In this document: positions 9,870-21,790 of the stretch, piece after piece
Numbering within the stretch: the first letter of the stretch is position 1
Layout: each line of letters starts with the position of its first letter
Source of the DNA: Apis mellifera
Taxonomy: Eukaryota; Arthropoda; Insecta; Hymenoptera; Apidae
Assembly: GCF_003254395.2 (NCBI RefSeq)
Contig: NC_037649.1
Location: forward strand, 1,153,001-1,217,000
Length of the DNA stretch: 64,000 bases
Reading direction: 5' to 3'
Notes under the pieces: generated by a model
Told to the model about the DNA's origin: nothing
Databases searched by the model: none
Seen by the model: the letters and a program-made list of their open reading frames with translations, nothing else
Made by a program: the position numbers and the translations under genes

Positions 9870-12245
9870 TAATCGAGTTAAATGTTCTTATATTTTCGAG
9901 ACATCCTATACATAAATCTATCATGAACTTTAATTAAATATTCGTAAGTGAAATACTCGTAAATGTTCTCATATTTTTGAGACAGCCTATATATAAATTT
10001 ACCATGAATTTTAATTAAACATTTATAAGTGAAACACTCGTAAATATTCTTATATTTTCGAGACACCCTATATATAAATCTACCATGAACTTTAACTAAA
10101 TACTCATAAGTGAAACACTCGTAAATATTTTCATATTTTTGAGACATTCTATATATAAATCTAGCATGAATTTTAATTAAATACTCGTAAGTGACAAGTA
10201 AAAATATATTTTGTGAATAAAAATTAAATTTACTTTAGACATTTTATATATTTTTCTATATTATGTTTATTATTGATTTCTATATGTCCAAATGATCACA
10301 AAAGATTTATATATTTTCAAAAACTCACCAACAAAGTCAAAATGAATATTTTTGCAAAAATAGTTAAATGTTAATTAGTAAATAATCGAGTTAAATGTTC
10401 TCATATTTTCGAGACACCCTATATATAAATCTACCATGAACTTTAACTAAACACTCGTAAGTGATATTCAAGTAAAAATATATTTTATTTTGCAAGTATC
10501 ATAAAGATTAAATTTACTTTCGACATTTTATATATTTTTGAATATTATGTTTATTATTAATTTTTTTTTATTTTCGAGACACCTTATATATAAATCTACC
10601 ATGAATTTTAATTAAACACAATTATAAATGAAACACTCGTAAATGTTCTCATATTTTCGAGACACCCTATATATAAATCTACCATGAACTTTAATTAAAC
10701 ACTCGTAAGTGACAAGTAAAAATATATTTTGTGAATAAAGATTAAATTTAGATTAAATTTTATATATTTTTGTATATTATATTTATTATTATTATTAATT
10801 TTTGTACGTACAAATGATCACAAAAGGTTTATATATTTTCAAAAACTCGCCAAAAAAGTCAAAATGAACGTTTTTGCAAAGAAAAATAATCAAGTTTTCA
10901 TATTTTCGAAACACCCTAAATCTACCATGAACTTTAATTAAACAGTCATAAGTGACAAGTAAAAATATATTTTGCGAATAAAGATTAAATTTAGACATTT
11001 TATATATTTTTGTATATTTTTGTATATATGTTTATTATTAATTTCTGTACAAATGATCGCAAAATATTTATATATTTTCAAAAACTAGCCAACAAAATCA
11101 AAATGAATATTTTTGCAAAAATAATCGAGTTAAATGTTCTCATATTTTCGAGACACCCTATATATAAATCTACCATGAACTTTAACTAAATACTCATAAG
11201 TGAAACACTCGTAAATGTTCTCATATTTTCGAGATACCTTATATATAAATCTACCATGAACTTTAATTAAACACTCGTAAGTGACAAGTAAAAATATATT
11301 TTGTGAATAAAAATTAAATTTACTTTAGACATTTTATATATTTTTGAATATTATATTTATTATTAATTTCTGTATATGCAAATGATCACAAAAGATCTAC
11401 GTATTTTCAAAAACTCGCCAACAAAGTCAAAATATTCATTTTTGCAAAGAAAAATAATCGAGTTCTCATATTTTCGAGACACCCTATATATAAATCTACC
11501 ATGAACTTTAATTAAACACTCGTAAGTGACAAGCAAAAATATATTTTGTGAAATAAAGTAATAATTTATGAATAAAGATTAAATTTGCTTTAGATATTTT
11601 ATATATTTTTCTATATTATGTTTATTATTAATTTCTGTACAAATGATCGCAGAAGGTTTATATATTTTCAAAAACTCGCCAACAAAGTCAAAATGAACGT
11701 TTTTGCAAAGAAAAATAATCGAGTTCTCATATTTTCGAAACACCCTATATATAAATCTATCATGAACTTTTAATTAAACAGTCATAAGTGACAAGTAAAA
11801 ATATATTTTGTGAATAAAGATTAAATTTAGACATTTTATACATTTTTGTATATATGTTTATTATTAATTTCTGTACAAATGATCGCAAAAGATTTATATA
11901 TTTTCAAAAACTCGCCAACAAAGTCAAAATGAATATTTTTGCAAAAATAATCGAGTTAAATGTTTTCATATTTTCGAGACACCCTATATATAAATCTACC
12001 ATGAACTTTAACTAAACACTCGTAAGTGACATTCAAGTAAAAATATATTTTATTTTGCGAGTATCATAAAGATTAAATTTACTTTCGACATTTTATATAT
12101 TTTTGTATATTATATTTATTATTAATTTTTATATACAATGTGCAAATGATCACAAAAGATCAAAGTCAAAATGAACATTTTTGCAAAGGAAAATAATCGA
12201 GTTCTCATATTTTCGAGACATCCTATATATAATACAAATCTCTAT
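9870..12245. repeat. Complex tandem array with short (about 80 bp) and long (about 240-300 bp) units
   Basis: The core 'cgagacaccctatatata' then 'aatctaccatgaacttta' then 'aaacactcgtaagtga' recurs at least fourteen times (near 9895, 9980, 10060, 10140, 10410, 10576, 10657, 10903, 11150, 11232, 11478, 11740, 11978 and 12215). Some copies follow each other directly at about 80 bp. Others are separated by a second module containing 'aagtaaaaatatattttgtg', 'caaatgatcacaaaag' and 'ctcgccaacaaagtcaaaat'. The hydrophobic minus-strand frames at 9878-10147 and 10795-10998 only reflect the repeat. Confidence 0.88.
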
Positions 12246-15177
12246 TCTTTTAAAACAAAATATTAAATAATAATTGGCGAGAATATCAGAAATTAAAGAT
12301 TTCACATTCTTTTGGAGAAGGTTTTTAACGATAAAAAAAAAAATACGAAATATCTCATTCTTCTGTTATTGTTCACGTGTTTAATAAAGCAAGAGTTAAG
12401 AAAAATAGGCTCTTATCCGGACACGGAGATCTCAAGAATTCTATAGATAAATCGAAGTAGTGAGAGTCAATATCGAACGATAAAAACGAATCTAATAAAC
12501 GGAGAGGTAAATAGCGATCGATGCACCGGTCAGGTTTTAATAAATTCCCCTCGTGCCGATCGAGTTCGATAATAATTCTCTTACCGATGTCACGGCGATA
12601 AGACGACAGACTGAGAGCAACTAACTCGTCGAGACGGCCGGAGGAGTGTCGCGACAACATCGAACGAAAGATTCTGTTCTGCGTAGTCCTCGACCTGTCT
12701 CTGTCACCTAGCGATGGGATCAAGCTCAATTTACGTATTCAAATTCAATGGAAAAAATTCATCTCTTCGAGTATTTTGCGAAATCTCGATTATTCTTCTT
12801 AATTATTCTTAAAGAACAATCGAGAAAATGATCTCGTGTCTTTTCACTTACATTTGAGAATATTTTCGATTGATCGAAAATATCGATATAACTCGATTTT
12901 TTCAGGATTGATAGAATATTTGATAGATTTGATAGATTTCTATCTTTTGAAAATGGAAATTCTTAAATATTTGGAAATAAAAATATCGTATGTTACAAAT
13001 ATAGTGAACGAGAAGAATCATCGAATCATCATCCCATTAATCTTTCATTCCACTTGGAATTACTTTCTACGCTCAAAAATTATAAAAGATTCGAATCTTG
13101 TTCGTCAACTTGCGACGCGCTTAATCCCATCGCTACTTCACCTATCCGAAGGAAAACCAGAATCCGTCCAGGCCTACGTACAACGTCTCGAACAAGAGTA
13201 AGAAGAATGGAACACCGCGAGCAGGAGTAAGATCGTAAAAACGAAAAGGCAGCCGAGAGATGCAAGTTAGACGGCTGAGAATCGGCCAACGAATCTTCGA
13301 ACTAACCAGGAGGATATTCAAGTTGCCAGAATCCTCTTTCGAAATTCCGGAAACGACGAGAAATATTCTGCCAACTGGAAAATTACTACACAAAATTTCG
13401 TTTAATTGCTGTATTCGAACTTTTTCATTTCAATCCATTCCTCTTCCATTTTCTTTTATTATTAAAATGAGACAAGGAATTAGAACATTTAATAAAATAA
13501 TTGGAAGAATGAAATTTATTCGTCACGAAACGATTTAAAAATTAAATAATCTTCAAATATATGGATCTTTATCTATTAAGAGAAATGAATTTCCAGAATA
13601 ATTATAATAAGTATAAATGTTAGATATGCTAGTTTAAATATCAATCGTTTGAATAACAAAGATTCAGAATAATAGATATTAAGATAATTATTTATCCGAA
13701 TTTCGAATCACACGTGTTGTCACATCCTCGAGAATTCTCGAGGCAGCATGAGAAATATTCCAACCACCGGCTGGAAAACACGGTAAACCGTTTTTCCTTT
13801 CTCCCTCGATTTACTCCCCCCCTTCTTCCCTTTTGCATTTCCTTTCGCGCTTTCCTCGATATCCCTTTGTACTCCCTTCGAACTCTTCGAATTGATTAAA
13901 CGTAAATTGAGTTTCTATCCTTAATCCTCCTTTTCGTTTTTTCGCTCTTTTCATCCCCGTTTCACAAACGGTGTATAAAATTGTCTGAAAGAAAAATAAA
14001 ACGAGTTATCGAAGGTGGAAAACGTTGAATTGGAATCGATGGATAGATATAATAGAGAAAAAAAAAAAAAAAAAAAAAAAAAAAAGGAAGGAAGGAAGGA
14101 TTACAGCCAATTTATAAATTTTGCATAAATTTGATTATGATGCAATTATACGAAATCGGAATTGCACGCGATGCAATGGAAACTCAAAGGATGAGGTTAT
14201 GTTTTATTCATTGCCAAGTGGCAACGAGATTTTTCAATTACGTTTTAAACGCATTCGCGTGGAAGCGAAGGACGCTAAGGTTAAATCGTTAAAAGTTCGA
14301 GGTAAAAAGAAGATGTTCCGAATAAACGAAACTCTGCGTGATATTTCATTGTGATTTCGTTTCGAGTGAGAGATAAAAGGAGCGAAACGAGAAAATTTCT
14401 TTTCATCGCTTGTCGGAAATTGTGTACACACGTGTGCACAAATGGAACAATGTTTGAAATATTTTAGATTGAAATGTAAATACGAGCGTTTTAATCCCTA
14501 AATGTTTGTTTCCCATTGAAATGAATATTTCTGTTTGAATCATAAATTTAAATCTAATTTTAAATATAGACGAAAAACTTTCTAATATTCTTCGTTAAAA
14601 TCGTTATTTCGCGATAAATTAAATATTTTACGATTGTTAAATTTATAAATGCAAATGAACGATATCGTGGAGAAAAATATACTTACTTTTCGGTCCAATA
14701 AATTTTAAACTCGAAAGACAAAGATTCTTTTAACCACGCATCGATTTATTCCCCAACCAAGAAAGGTCTAAAGGACAACAAGAAGCGACGCGATAACTTA
14801 TTTCAACGAGCGAGATATTAAAGAAAATAATCGAGAGGCTGTGTGTGATCGATCTGGCTAATCGGTTTTGGCAGCGATAGCCGATCATCATCTTCTTTCT
14901 CGAGCAAGAGGTACGAAACCGAGATTTAGGTTAGCCCTTTTGGCGGTTGGGCTACGACCACGCCGCGACGAAATTATACGGTGTAGCCCGATCCTTCGCG
15001 TAATACCACGTTATTATGTCGGGATTATTATTATAGACTGGCTATTAGCCGCTTAATCCGATCGAACGCTTTGTAACGCATTCTAGGCCGCGTCCGCGGT
15101 TAATGCCACGCTCCTCCTCCCATGTGTATGCAATACTGACGGCCTGGCTTCAGCACGCGTATCGCTATTTATTAGAT
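12246..15177. other. Unique DNA with GC-richer patches; no gene recognised
   Basis: Open frames at 12373-12729 (minus), 12836-13201 (plus), 13142-13393 (minus) and 14121-14354 (plus) have no recognisable domain and contradict one another across strands. A strong splice-donor-like site on the minus strand (AA|GTAAGTATA, near 14680-14690) has no convincing exon before it. A 28-base A run (14058-14085) leads into (GGAA)n. A 20-bp TG/CA alternation lies at 14421-14440. Confidence 0.35.
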
Positions 15178-15192
15178 CAGTGTTTCCCAACG
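15178..15192 (+). repeat. Left hAT-like terminal inverted repeat
   Basis: CAGTGTTTCCCAACG; it pairs with 18526-18540 with mismatches at positions 7, 10 and 15. Confidence 0.45.
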
Positions 15193-15226
15193 TGGAGGCC
15201 AATCTCGATATTTTGGGGGGAAATTT

Positions 15227-15244
15227 AAAATGTTTGTGGCTGCA

Positions 15245-15284
<40 letters not shown>

Positions 15285-15303
15285 TGCAATCACAAACATT
15301 TTA
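15227..15303. repeat. Inverted repeat flanking (TA)n: cruciform-prone hairpin
   Basis: The left arm 'aaatgtttgtggctgcatc' is the near-perfect inverse of the right arm 'gatgcaatcacaaacattt' (one mismatch). The arms are separated only by about 35 bp of TA repeats. The right arm begins the first satellite copy, so the satellite start is present once in inverted orientation at the left end of the putative element. Confidence 0.85.
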
Positions 15304-15326
15304 AATTTTAAATATATACAACATTT

Positions 15327-15379
<53 letters not shown>

Positions 15380-16286
15380 GAAAATGTTGTAATTTTAATT
15401 TTAGACAGACATTTATCTTTAATTTTTTTGTAAGAAAAATAATCTGAATATCTTGGGAAGCAATTAGGAGAAAATTGGAGATTATAATTTCTTCGTTTAG
15501 AAAATTTAATTTAATTAACCTTTGTTAAAGTATAATTTGAACAGTGATATAAAAATAATTAATTGTTATGCGCTTGTCAATCTAATTTTTTAATTAAATT
15601 GTTTAACCTTTAAAATTGTTAAAATTAATCTATGAAGATTTCTTGCTTAAGTCTATATCAGTTAAAATAAAACTTGTATTTAAACATGTACAATTATTAA
15701 AATTGTTTATTTATATGCTGATAAAACACTTTTGTTCATCGATATAAAGATATAAAAGTATAAATAAAGAGAATAGTAAAGTTAACATATCTTGAATTAT
15801 ATATATATATATATAGATGCAACCACAAACATTTTAAATTTTAAATATATATAACATTTTAAATATATATATATATATATATATTTGTGAAAATATTGTA
15901 ATTTTTATTTTAGACAAACATTTATTTTTAATCTTTTTGTAGGAAAAATAATTTAAATATCTTGGGAAGCAATTAGGAAAAAATTGGAGATTATAATTTC
16001 TTCGTTTAGGAAATTTAATTTAATTAACTTTTGTTAAAGTATAATTTGAACAGTGATATAAAAATAATTAATTGTTATGCGCTTGTCAATCTAATTTTTT
16101 AATAAACTTTTAAAATTATTCTATGAAGATTTCTTGCTTAAGTCTATATCAGTTAAAATAAAACTTGTATTTAAACATGTACAATTGTTAAAATTGTTTA
16201 TTTATATGCTGATAAAACACTTTTGTTCATCAATATAAAGATATAAAAATATAAATAAAGAGAATAGTAAAGTTAACATATCTTGA

Positions 16287-16339
<53 letters not shown>

Positions 16340-16381
16340 TGCAACCACAAACATTTTAAATTTTAAATATATATAACATTT

Positions 16382-16432
<51 letters not shown>

Positions 16433-16920
16433 GAAAATGTTGTAATTTTAATTTTAGACAGACATTTATCTTTAATTTTTTTGTAAGAAAAATAATCTGA
16501 ATATCTTGGGAAGCAATTAGGAGAAAATTGGAGATTATAATTTCTTCGTTTAGAAAATTTAATTTAATTAACCTTTGTTAAAGTATAATTTGAACAGTGA
16601 TATAAAAATAATTAATTGTTATGCGCTTGTCAATCTAATTTTTTAATTAAATTGTTTAACCTTTAAAATTGTTAAAATTAATCTATGAAGATTTCTTGCT
16701 TAAGTCTATATCAGTTAAAATAAAACTTGTATTTAAACATGTACAATTGTTAAAATTGTTTATTTATATGCTGATAAAACACTTTTGTTCATCGATATAA
16801 AGATATAAAAGTATAAATAAAGAGAATAGTAAAATTAACATATCTTGAATTATATATATATATATATATATATATAGATGCAACCACAAACATTTTAAAT
16901 TTTAAATATATATAACATTT

Positions 16921-16963
<43 letters not shown>

Positions 16964-17360
16964 GAAAATGTTGTAATTTTAATTTTAGACAGACATTTAT
17001 CTTTAATCTTTTTGTAGGAAAAATAATTTAAATATCTTGGAAAGTAATTAGGAGAAAATTGGAGATTATAATTTCTTCGTTTAGGAAATTTAATTTAATT
17101 AACCTTTGTTAAAGTATAATTTGAACAGTGATATAAAAATAATTAATTGTTATGCGCTTGTCAATCTAATTTTTTAATAAACTTTTAAAATTATTCTATG
17201 AAGATTTCTTGCTTAAGTCTATATCAGTTAAAATAAAACTTGTATTTAAACATGTACAATTGTTAAAATTGTTTATTTATATGCTGATAAAACACTTTTG
17301 TTCATCAATATAAAGATATAAAAATATAAATAAAGAGAATAGTAAAGTTAACATATCTTG

Positions 17361-17399
<39 letters not shown>

Positions 17400-17441
17400 T
17401 GCAACCACAAACATTTTAAATTTTAAATATATATAACATTT

Positions 17442-17492
<51 letters not shown>

Positions 17493-17975
17493 GAAAATGT
17501 TGTAATTTTAATTTTAGACAGACATTTATCTTTAATTTTTTTGTAGGAAAAATAATCTGAATATCTTGGGAAGCAATTAGGAGAAAATTGGAGATTATAA
17601 TTTCTTCGTTTAAATTTAATTTAATTAACCTTTGTTAAAGTATAATTTGAACAGTGATATAAAAATAATTAATTGTTATGCGCTTGTCAATCTAATTTTT
17701 TAATTAAATTGTTTAACCTTTAAAATTGTTAAAATTAATCTATGAAGATTTCTTGCTTAAGTTTATATTAGTTAAAATAAAGCTGGTATTTAAACATGTA
17801 CAATTGTTAAAATTGTTTATTTATATGCTGATAAAACACTTTTGTTCATGGATATAAAGATATAAAAGTATAAATAAAGAGAATAGTAAAATTAACATAT
17901 CTTGAATTATATATATATATATATATATATAGATGCAACCACAAACATTTTAAATTTTAAATATATATAACATTT

Positions 17976-18010
<35 letters not shown>

Positions 18011-18455
18011 GAAAATGTTGTAATTTTAATTTTAGACAGACATTTATCTTTAATCTTTTTGTAGGAAAAATAATTTAAATATCTTGGAAAGTAATTAGGA
18101 GAAAATTGGAGATTATAATTTCTTCGTTTAGGAAATTTAATTTAATTAACCTTTGTTAAAGTATAATTTGAACAGTGATATAAAAATAATTAATTGTTAT
18201 GCGCTTGTCAATCTAATTTTTTAATTAAATTGTTTAACCTTTAAAATTGTTGAAATTAATCTATGAAGATTTCTTGCTTAAGTCTATATCAGCTAAAATA
18301 AAACTTGTATTTAAAATTGTTAAAATTGTTTATTTATATGAACAATTTTTATAATTATGTACTTTATAATACTGATAAAACACTTTTGTTCATCGACACA
18401 AAGACACAAAAGTACAAATAAAGTACAAATAATAAAGTTAATATATCTTGAATTA
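15283..18455. repeat. Six-copy satellite, about 530-bp unit, in A/B higher-order arrangement
   Basis: Units begin with 'gatgcaaccacaaacatttt' near 15283 (variant), 15816, 16338, 16877, 17398 and 17932. Each contains two variable (TA)n stretches, then 'tttgtgaaaatgttgtaatt', 'gcttgtcaatctaatttttt' and 'gctgataaaacacttttg'. Units 1, 3 and 5 are type A (about 533-539 bp) with 'aataatctgaatatcttggg' and a longer 'ttaattaaattgtttaacct' segment. Units 2 and 4 are type B (about 522 bp) with 'aataatttaaatatcttgg' and the shorter 'ttaataaacttttaaaatta'. Unit 6 is B-like in its first half and A-like in its second. No coding potential is seen. Confidence 0.92.
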
Positions 18456-18525
18456 TGAAAAAATAAAAGTTAAATAAAATGTTGAGCGTTGTAAGTAAAA
18501 ATTTTGATGCGATGAAGCAAAAAAA

Positions 18526-18540
18526 GGTTGCGAGACACTG
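18526..18540 (-). repeat. Right hAT-like terminal inverted repeat
   Basis: On the minus strand this reads CAGTGTCTCGCAACC followed by a T-rich run, which is the common layout of hAT ends. Confidence 0.45.
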
Positions 18541-18779
18541 TTACATCGATCTTGTGTGTTCATCGGTCGAAACGCAACATAATCGCGCGCACGTGTTGCC
18601 AATTTCAAATTCGTTTCGGAAATTCGAAATCAGGGGTGGAACGTGTCGAGAGGCGATACGTAACAATTATCGCGAGGATTATCGTCGCGACTAGCGGCGC
18701 GAATTGGAATTAACACTTTGTGACGGCGTTCGAAATTTTCCTCGTTCATTTTGGTAATTTTCCCCTAGTAAAATTTTCG
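18541..18779. other. Short unique GC-richer segment
   Basis: Two overlapping open frames (about 18479-18713) cross the boundary of the putative element and are not recognised. No gene is called. Confidence 0.3.
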
Positions 18780-19340
18780 AATGTAAAATCGATAACAATT
18801 GAAATTTTGTTCCAATTTTGATTTCGATGGTAGTAGTGAGTTTTCTCGATAGTTTGACAAAATTTAATAATTATGTCAAATGTATAATGAAATTTTGATT
18901 TTGATATGATTCTCTCATAAGTAAAGTTTCTGATTTTGAAATATAAACGATTTTACATCAAATACGACAGGAGTCGAGATTTTTGTCGTGATTCAAGTTT
19001 TCGATAACTTCCTCGTGGAAAAATTCTAATCTTGGAATGTAAATCAACAACAATTATGCCAAATATGTCAGCACCCATGATTTTTCTGGTCGATCAAGTT
19101 TCGATTTTAATAAACTTTCTCGTAGTTAGAATCATAATGTTGAAATGTAAATCACCAGGTAGTTATTCCAAATGCATCAGTATCCAAGATTTTTGTCGTC
19201 AATCAAGTTTCGATTTCAATAGTTTTTTTTTTTTGTTTTTTGTAATAAATCCCTGATTTCGAGATAGATACAAGTCAGTAACAATTATGTCAAATGTATT
19301 GGTAGCGGAGTTTCGATAATTTTCACTCAATAAAATTCGA
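18780..19340. repeat. Degenerate tandem repeat, about 110 bp unit
   Basis: The block 'tcaagtttcgattt(t/c)aataa' with 'gaaatgtaaatca' and 'caaatg(t/c)at(t/c)agta' recurs about four or five times with strong divergence (near 18840, 18960, 19090, 19200 and 19290). Confidence 0.55.
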
Positions 19341-19489
19341 AATGTATTTTCGAAATTATAAATCAAAGAATTATATTAAATAATGACAAAAATTTACTCG
19401 AATTTGAATATTTTTTTTACATAGAAATTGATAAAATTTTTTACATGAAAATTTGTGTAATAAAATATATATTTCCAATCTAATAGATT

Positions 19490-19965
19490 CTTTACACGTA
19501 TAATCACTAGATGTCACTAAATGCAAACGAGAAATAACCATTTTATCACCATTAAAACGATATATTAGATTAACCAAATAATAGAATGTACCAATGATGC
19601 ACATACTCACTAGATATCACTAGATATTACTATGATATCATTATTTCTCTACATAAAATTATAATAACGTTGTAATAATATTGTAAATCAATTTTATCGA
19701 AATTTTTGGCATCGAAATACTTGATTGTGAAAATATATTTTCGATAGAATATATCCATAATCACTAGATGTCACTAGCACATAGTCACTAGATATCACTA
19801 TGAATGAGAAATCATTACTTCTCTGTATAAAATTATAATACGTTATAATGATAAATCAATTTTATCGAAACTTTTGGCATCGAGATACTTGATCGTGAAA
19901 ATATATTTTCGACAAAATATATCCATAACGTAATCACTAGATGTCACTAGCTACGAAATCATTAC
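19490..19965. repeat. Repeat of about 150-180 bp carrying 'tcactagatgtcacta'
   Basis: 'Atcactagatgtcacta' recurs near 19502, 19758 and 19933, with related 'tcactagatatcacta' near 19607 and 19786. Between them is a shared block with 'atcaattttatcgaaa', 'ttttggcatcga' and 'gtgaaaatatattttcga' at about 19687-19755 and 19855-19920. Confidence 0.75.
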
Positions 19966-21790
19966 CTCACTGTAGTATATAAAATTTACAATATAAACCG
20001 TATGTTTCAATAATATATTATGCATACTTTATTAAACGTTTTCGAAACATTTGCGTACAAACTTCGCACGATTGTACATTACGAAAATATGTAAATGAGT
20101 TGTGGGGGCCTGAGTTTAATCTAAATATATTTGTGAAACTGTGAACCCTTGTGTTGCGAGTTTCAGGAAGAAATAAATACATTGTTCCTGGGGAATATTT
20201 AACGACACCTACGCTTCTCCACGCATCAGGAAGATGATACTTGAAGAACATTCCCCAACACGACGTTTATCGCCGTTTATTTATCGCTCGATACCGCTTA
20301 CCAGTCACCTTCACCCACCATCTTATTATTTAAGCGTGCACGCCTACATCTTCTACGTTCCCGTCTTTTTCTTTTCTTTCGATGGTGTCTCTTTTCTGGT
20401 TAAAGAGTTCGAAGAGAAAAAGAACCTCGTCTGCAGAAATTCGAAAGTTATAATTTTTGCTGCTGTCGAGGAACATTATTTATATATTATATTATATATT
20501 ATATATTATATATATTATATAATTCGAATTCAAAAAGTTTCAATCTTCACAATTGGAAAAATTTGATTTCCTTAAGTATTAAATTTTAATTATTGTAATA
20601 ACAAACTAGTAAAATAATAATCGATAAATTTATAACGTTGAATTCAAGTGATTCAATTTGAAAAATTCTAAACATTATTTTAAACATTTCATTTGTACAT
20701 AAAATTATAGAACATCAAAAGTTTAACTGCATTTAATCCTAATTAAATTAAAGATTAATAATAAAATAATAATCGTTTCTTCTCGGAAGAAGGAAAACAA
20801 TATACTATACAAATATTCGTTCAAAATGTATCAAATTACTTTCACTATCTGAAATACGCCTCCATGGACGAAACGAAGAAACCCTAGAATATTTTACACC
20901 GGGCATCAAATTTCCTCCATTCCATCTCCAACTTTCAAAATTCCAGATTCGAAATTTCGATTTCTCGTAACCAATCGAAAAAGAAAAAAAAAAGGAAAAT
21001 TGATCGTTCGTTCGTATCGTGTTTCCTCTTCTAATCCACTCTAATGTCCAGAAGGAATGCTCTTCCATGTGGCACGTCTTCATCACCGTGGGGTGTGTCG
21101 TTACCTCGCCCGTTAATCGCGTCCGTAAGGGTTATAATAGGCGTCCAGGATTATATACCTGAGATTTTTCAAGCGTTGCGAGATAGAGAGATTATCTGGC
21201 ACGAGGTGTGGGGGGAGAATTATTCGAGGAAGAAGAACTGTCTCTAAAAGCTGTTACAAATTACTGGGTCAAGAAGCGTGGAATCATCAAAGGATGGATG
21301 CATTAACATTCAGAGGCGGTGGAATAAGAGAGATTGCGCCCGAGATAATTGGCGACCGTTTCAAGTTTCAAGCCTTTAACGAGTATAGAGGTAAATTAAT
21401 GCTCTCTAATGAGTCCTTATTGTTGGTATAAATTGGAATGTGGAAGCGACGTGAAAAAAAGAAGAAGAAGAGGAGGAAGAAGAAGAAGAAGCGGAAGAAG
21501 AGGGAATTTAAAAAAAGAAAGAAAGGGGGGAGATATCTCGGTCAACAGGGATCGAGATGGGGTATTGGCAAAGGGAGGGGAGTGGGTGGGGGTGGAGATT
21601 CGATTTAAGAGATTGTCCTTGATTAGTTTGCGTCCGATTCTTTCTTTTACAAAAGAAAGAATCGTGTCAATGAGGAAAATTATCAATTCAATCATTCGTT
21701 ATCCATTCTGAATAACAATTTCTACAAAATCTCAAAAATCTCGCTCTCTTGTTCTGAGTTCATCTTTTATTAAACTTGTATTGATTTTGT
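19966..21790. other. Unique DNA, no gene recognised
   Basis: The stretch contains an AT dinucleotide-rich tract (20478-20520), a GC-richer patch (20200-20360 and 21040-21250) and a GA-rich tract (21454-21530) that creates Arg/Lys frames. None of the open frames shows a domain or good splice sites. Confidence 0.35.

Larger units (their letters stand above)
15178..18540. mobile_element. Candidate non-autonomous hAT-like element filled with satellite
   Basis: The left end reads CAGTGTTTCCCAAC. The reverse complement of the right end (18540 leftwards) reads CAGTGTCTCGCAAC, so 12 of 14 bases agree in inverted orientation. The CAGTG start and a (C/G)CAAC block are typical of hAT-superfamily termini. 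No transposase frame is present. Almost all the interior is the repeat array at 15283-18455. Flanking 8-mers (tattagat and ttacatcg) are not a clear target duplication, which weakens the call; an old or rearranged insertion would explain it. Confidence 0.42.

Noticed and set aside
14675..14735. Possible exon before a strong minus-strand donor (AA|GTAAGTATA)
   Set aside because: The preceding frame reads LKESLSFEFKIYWTE but is closed by TAA shortly upstream, with no acceptor in between; probably a chance donor.
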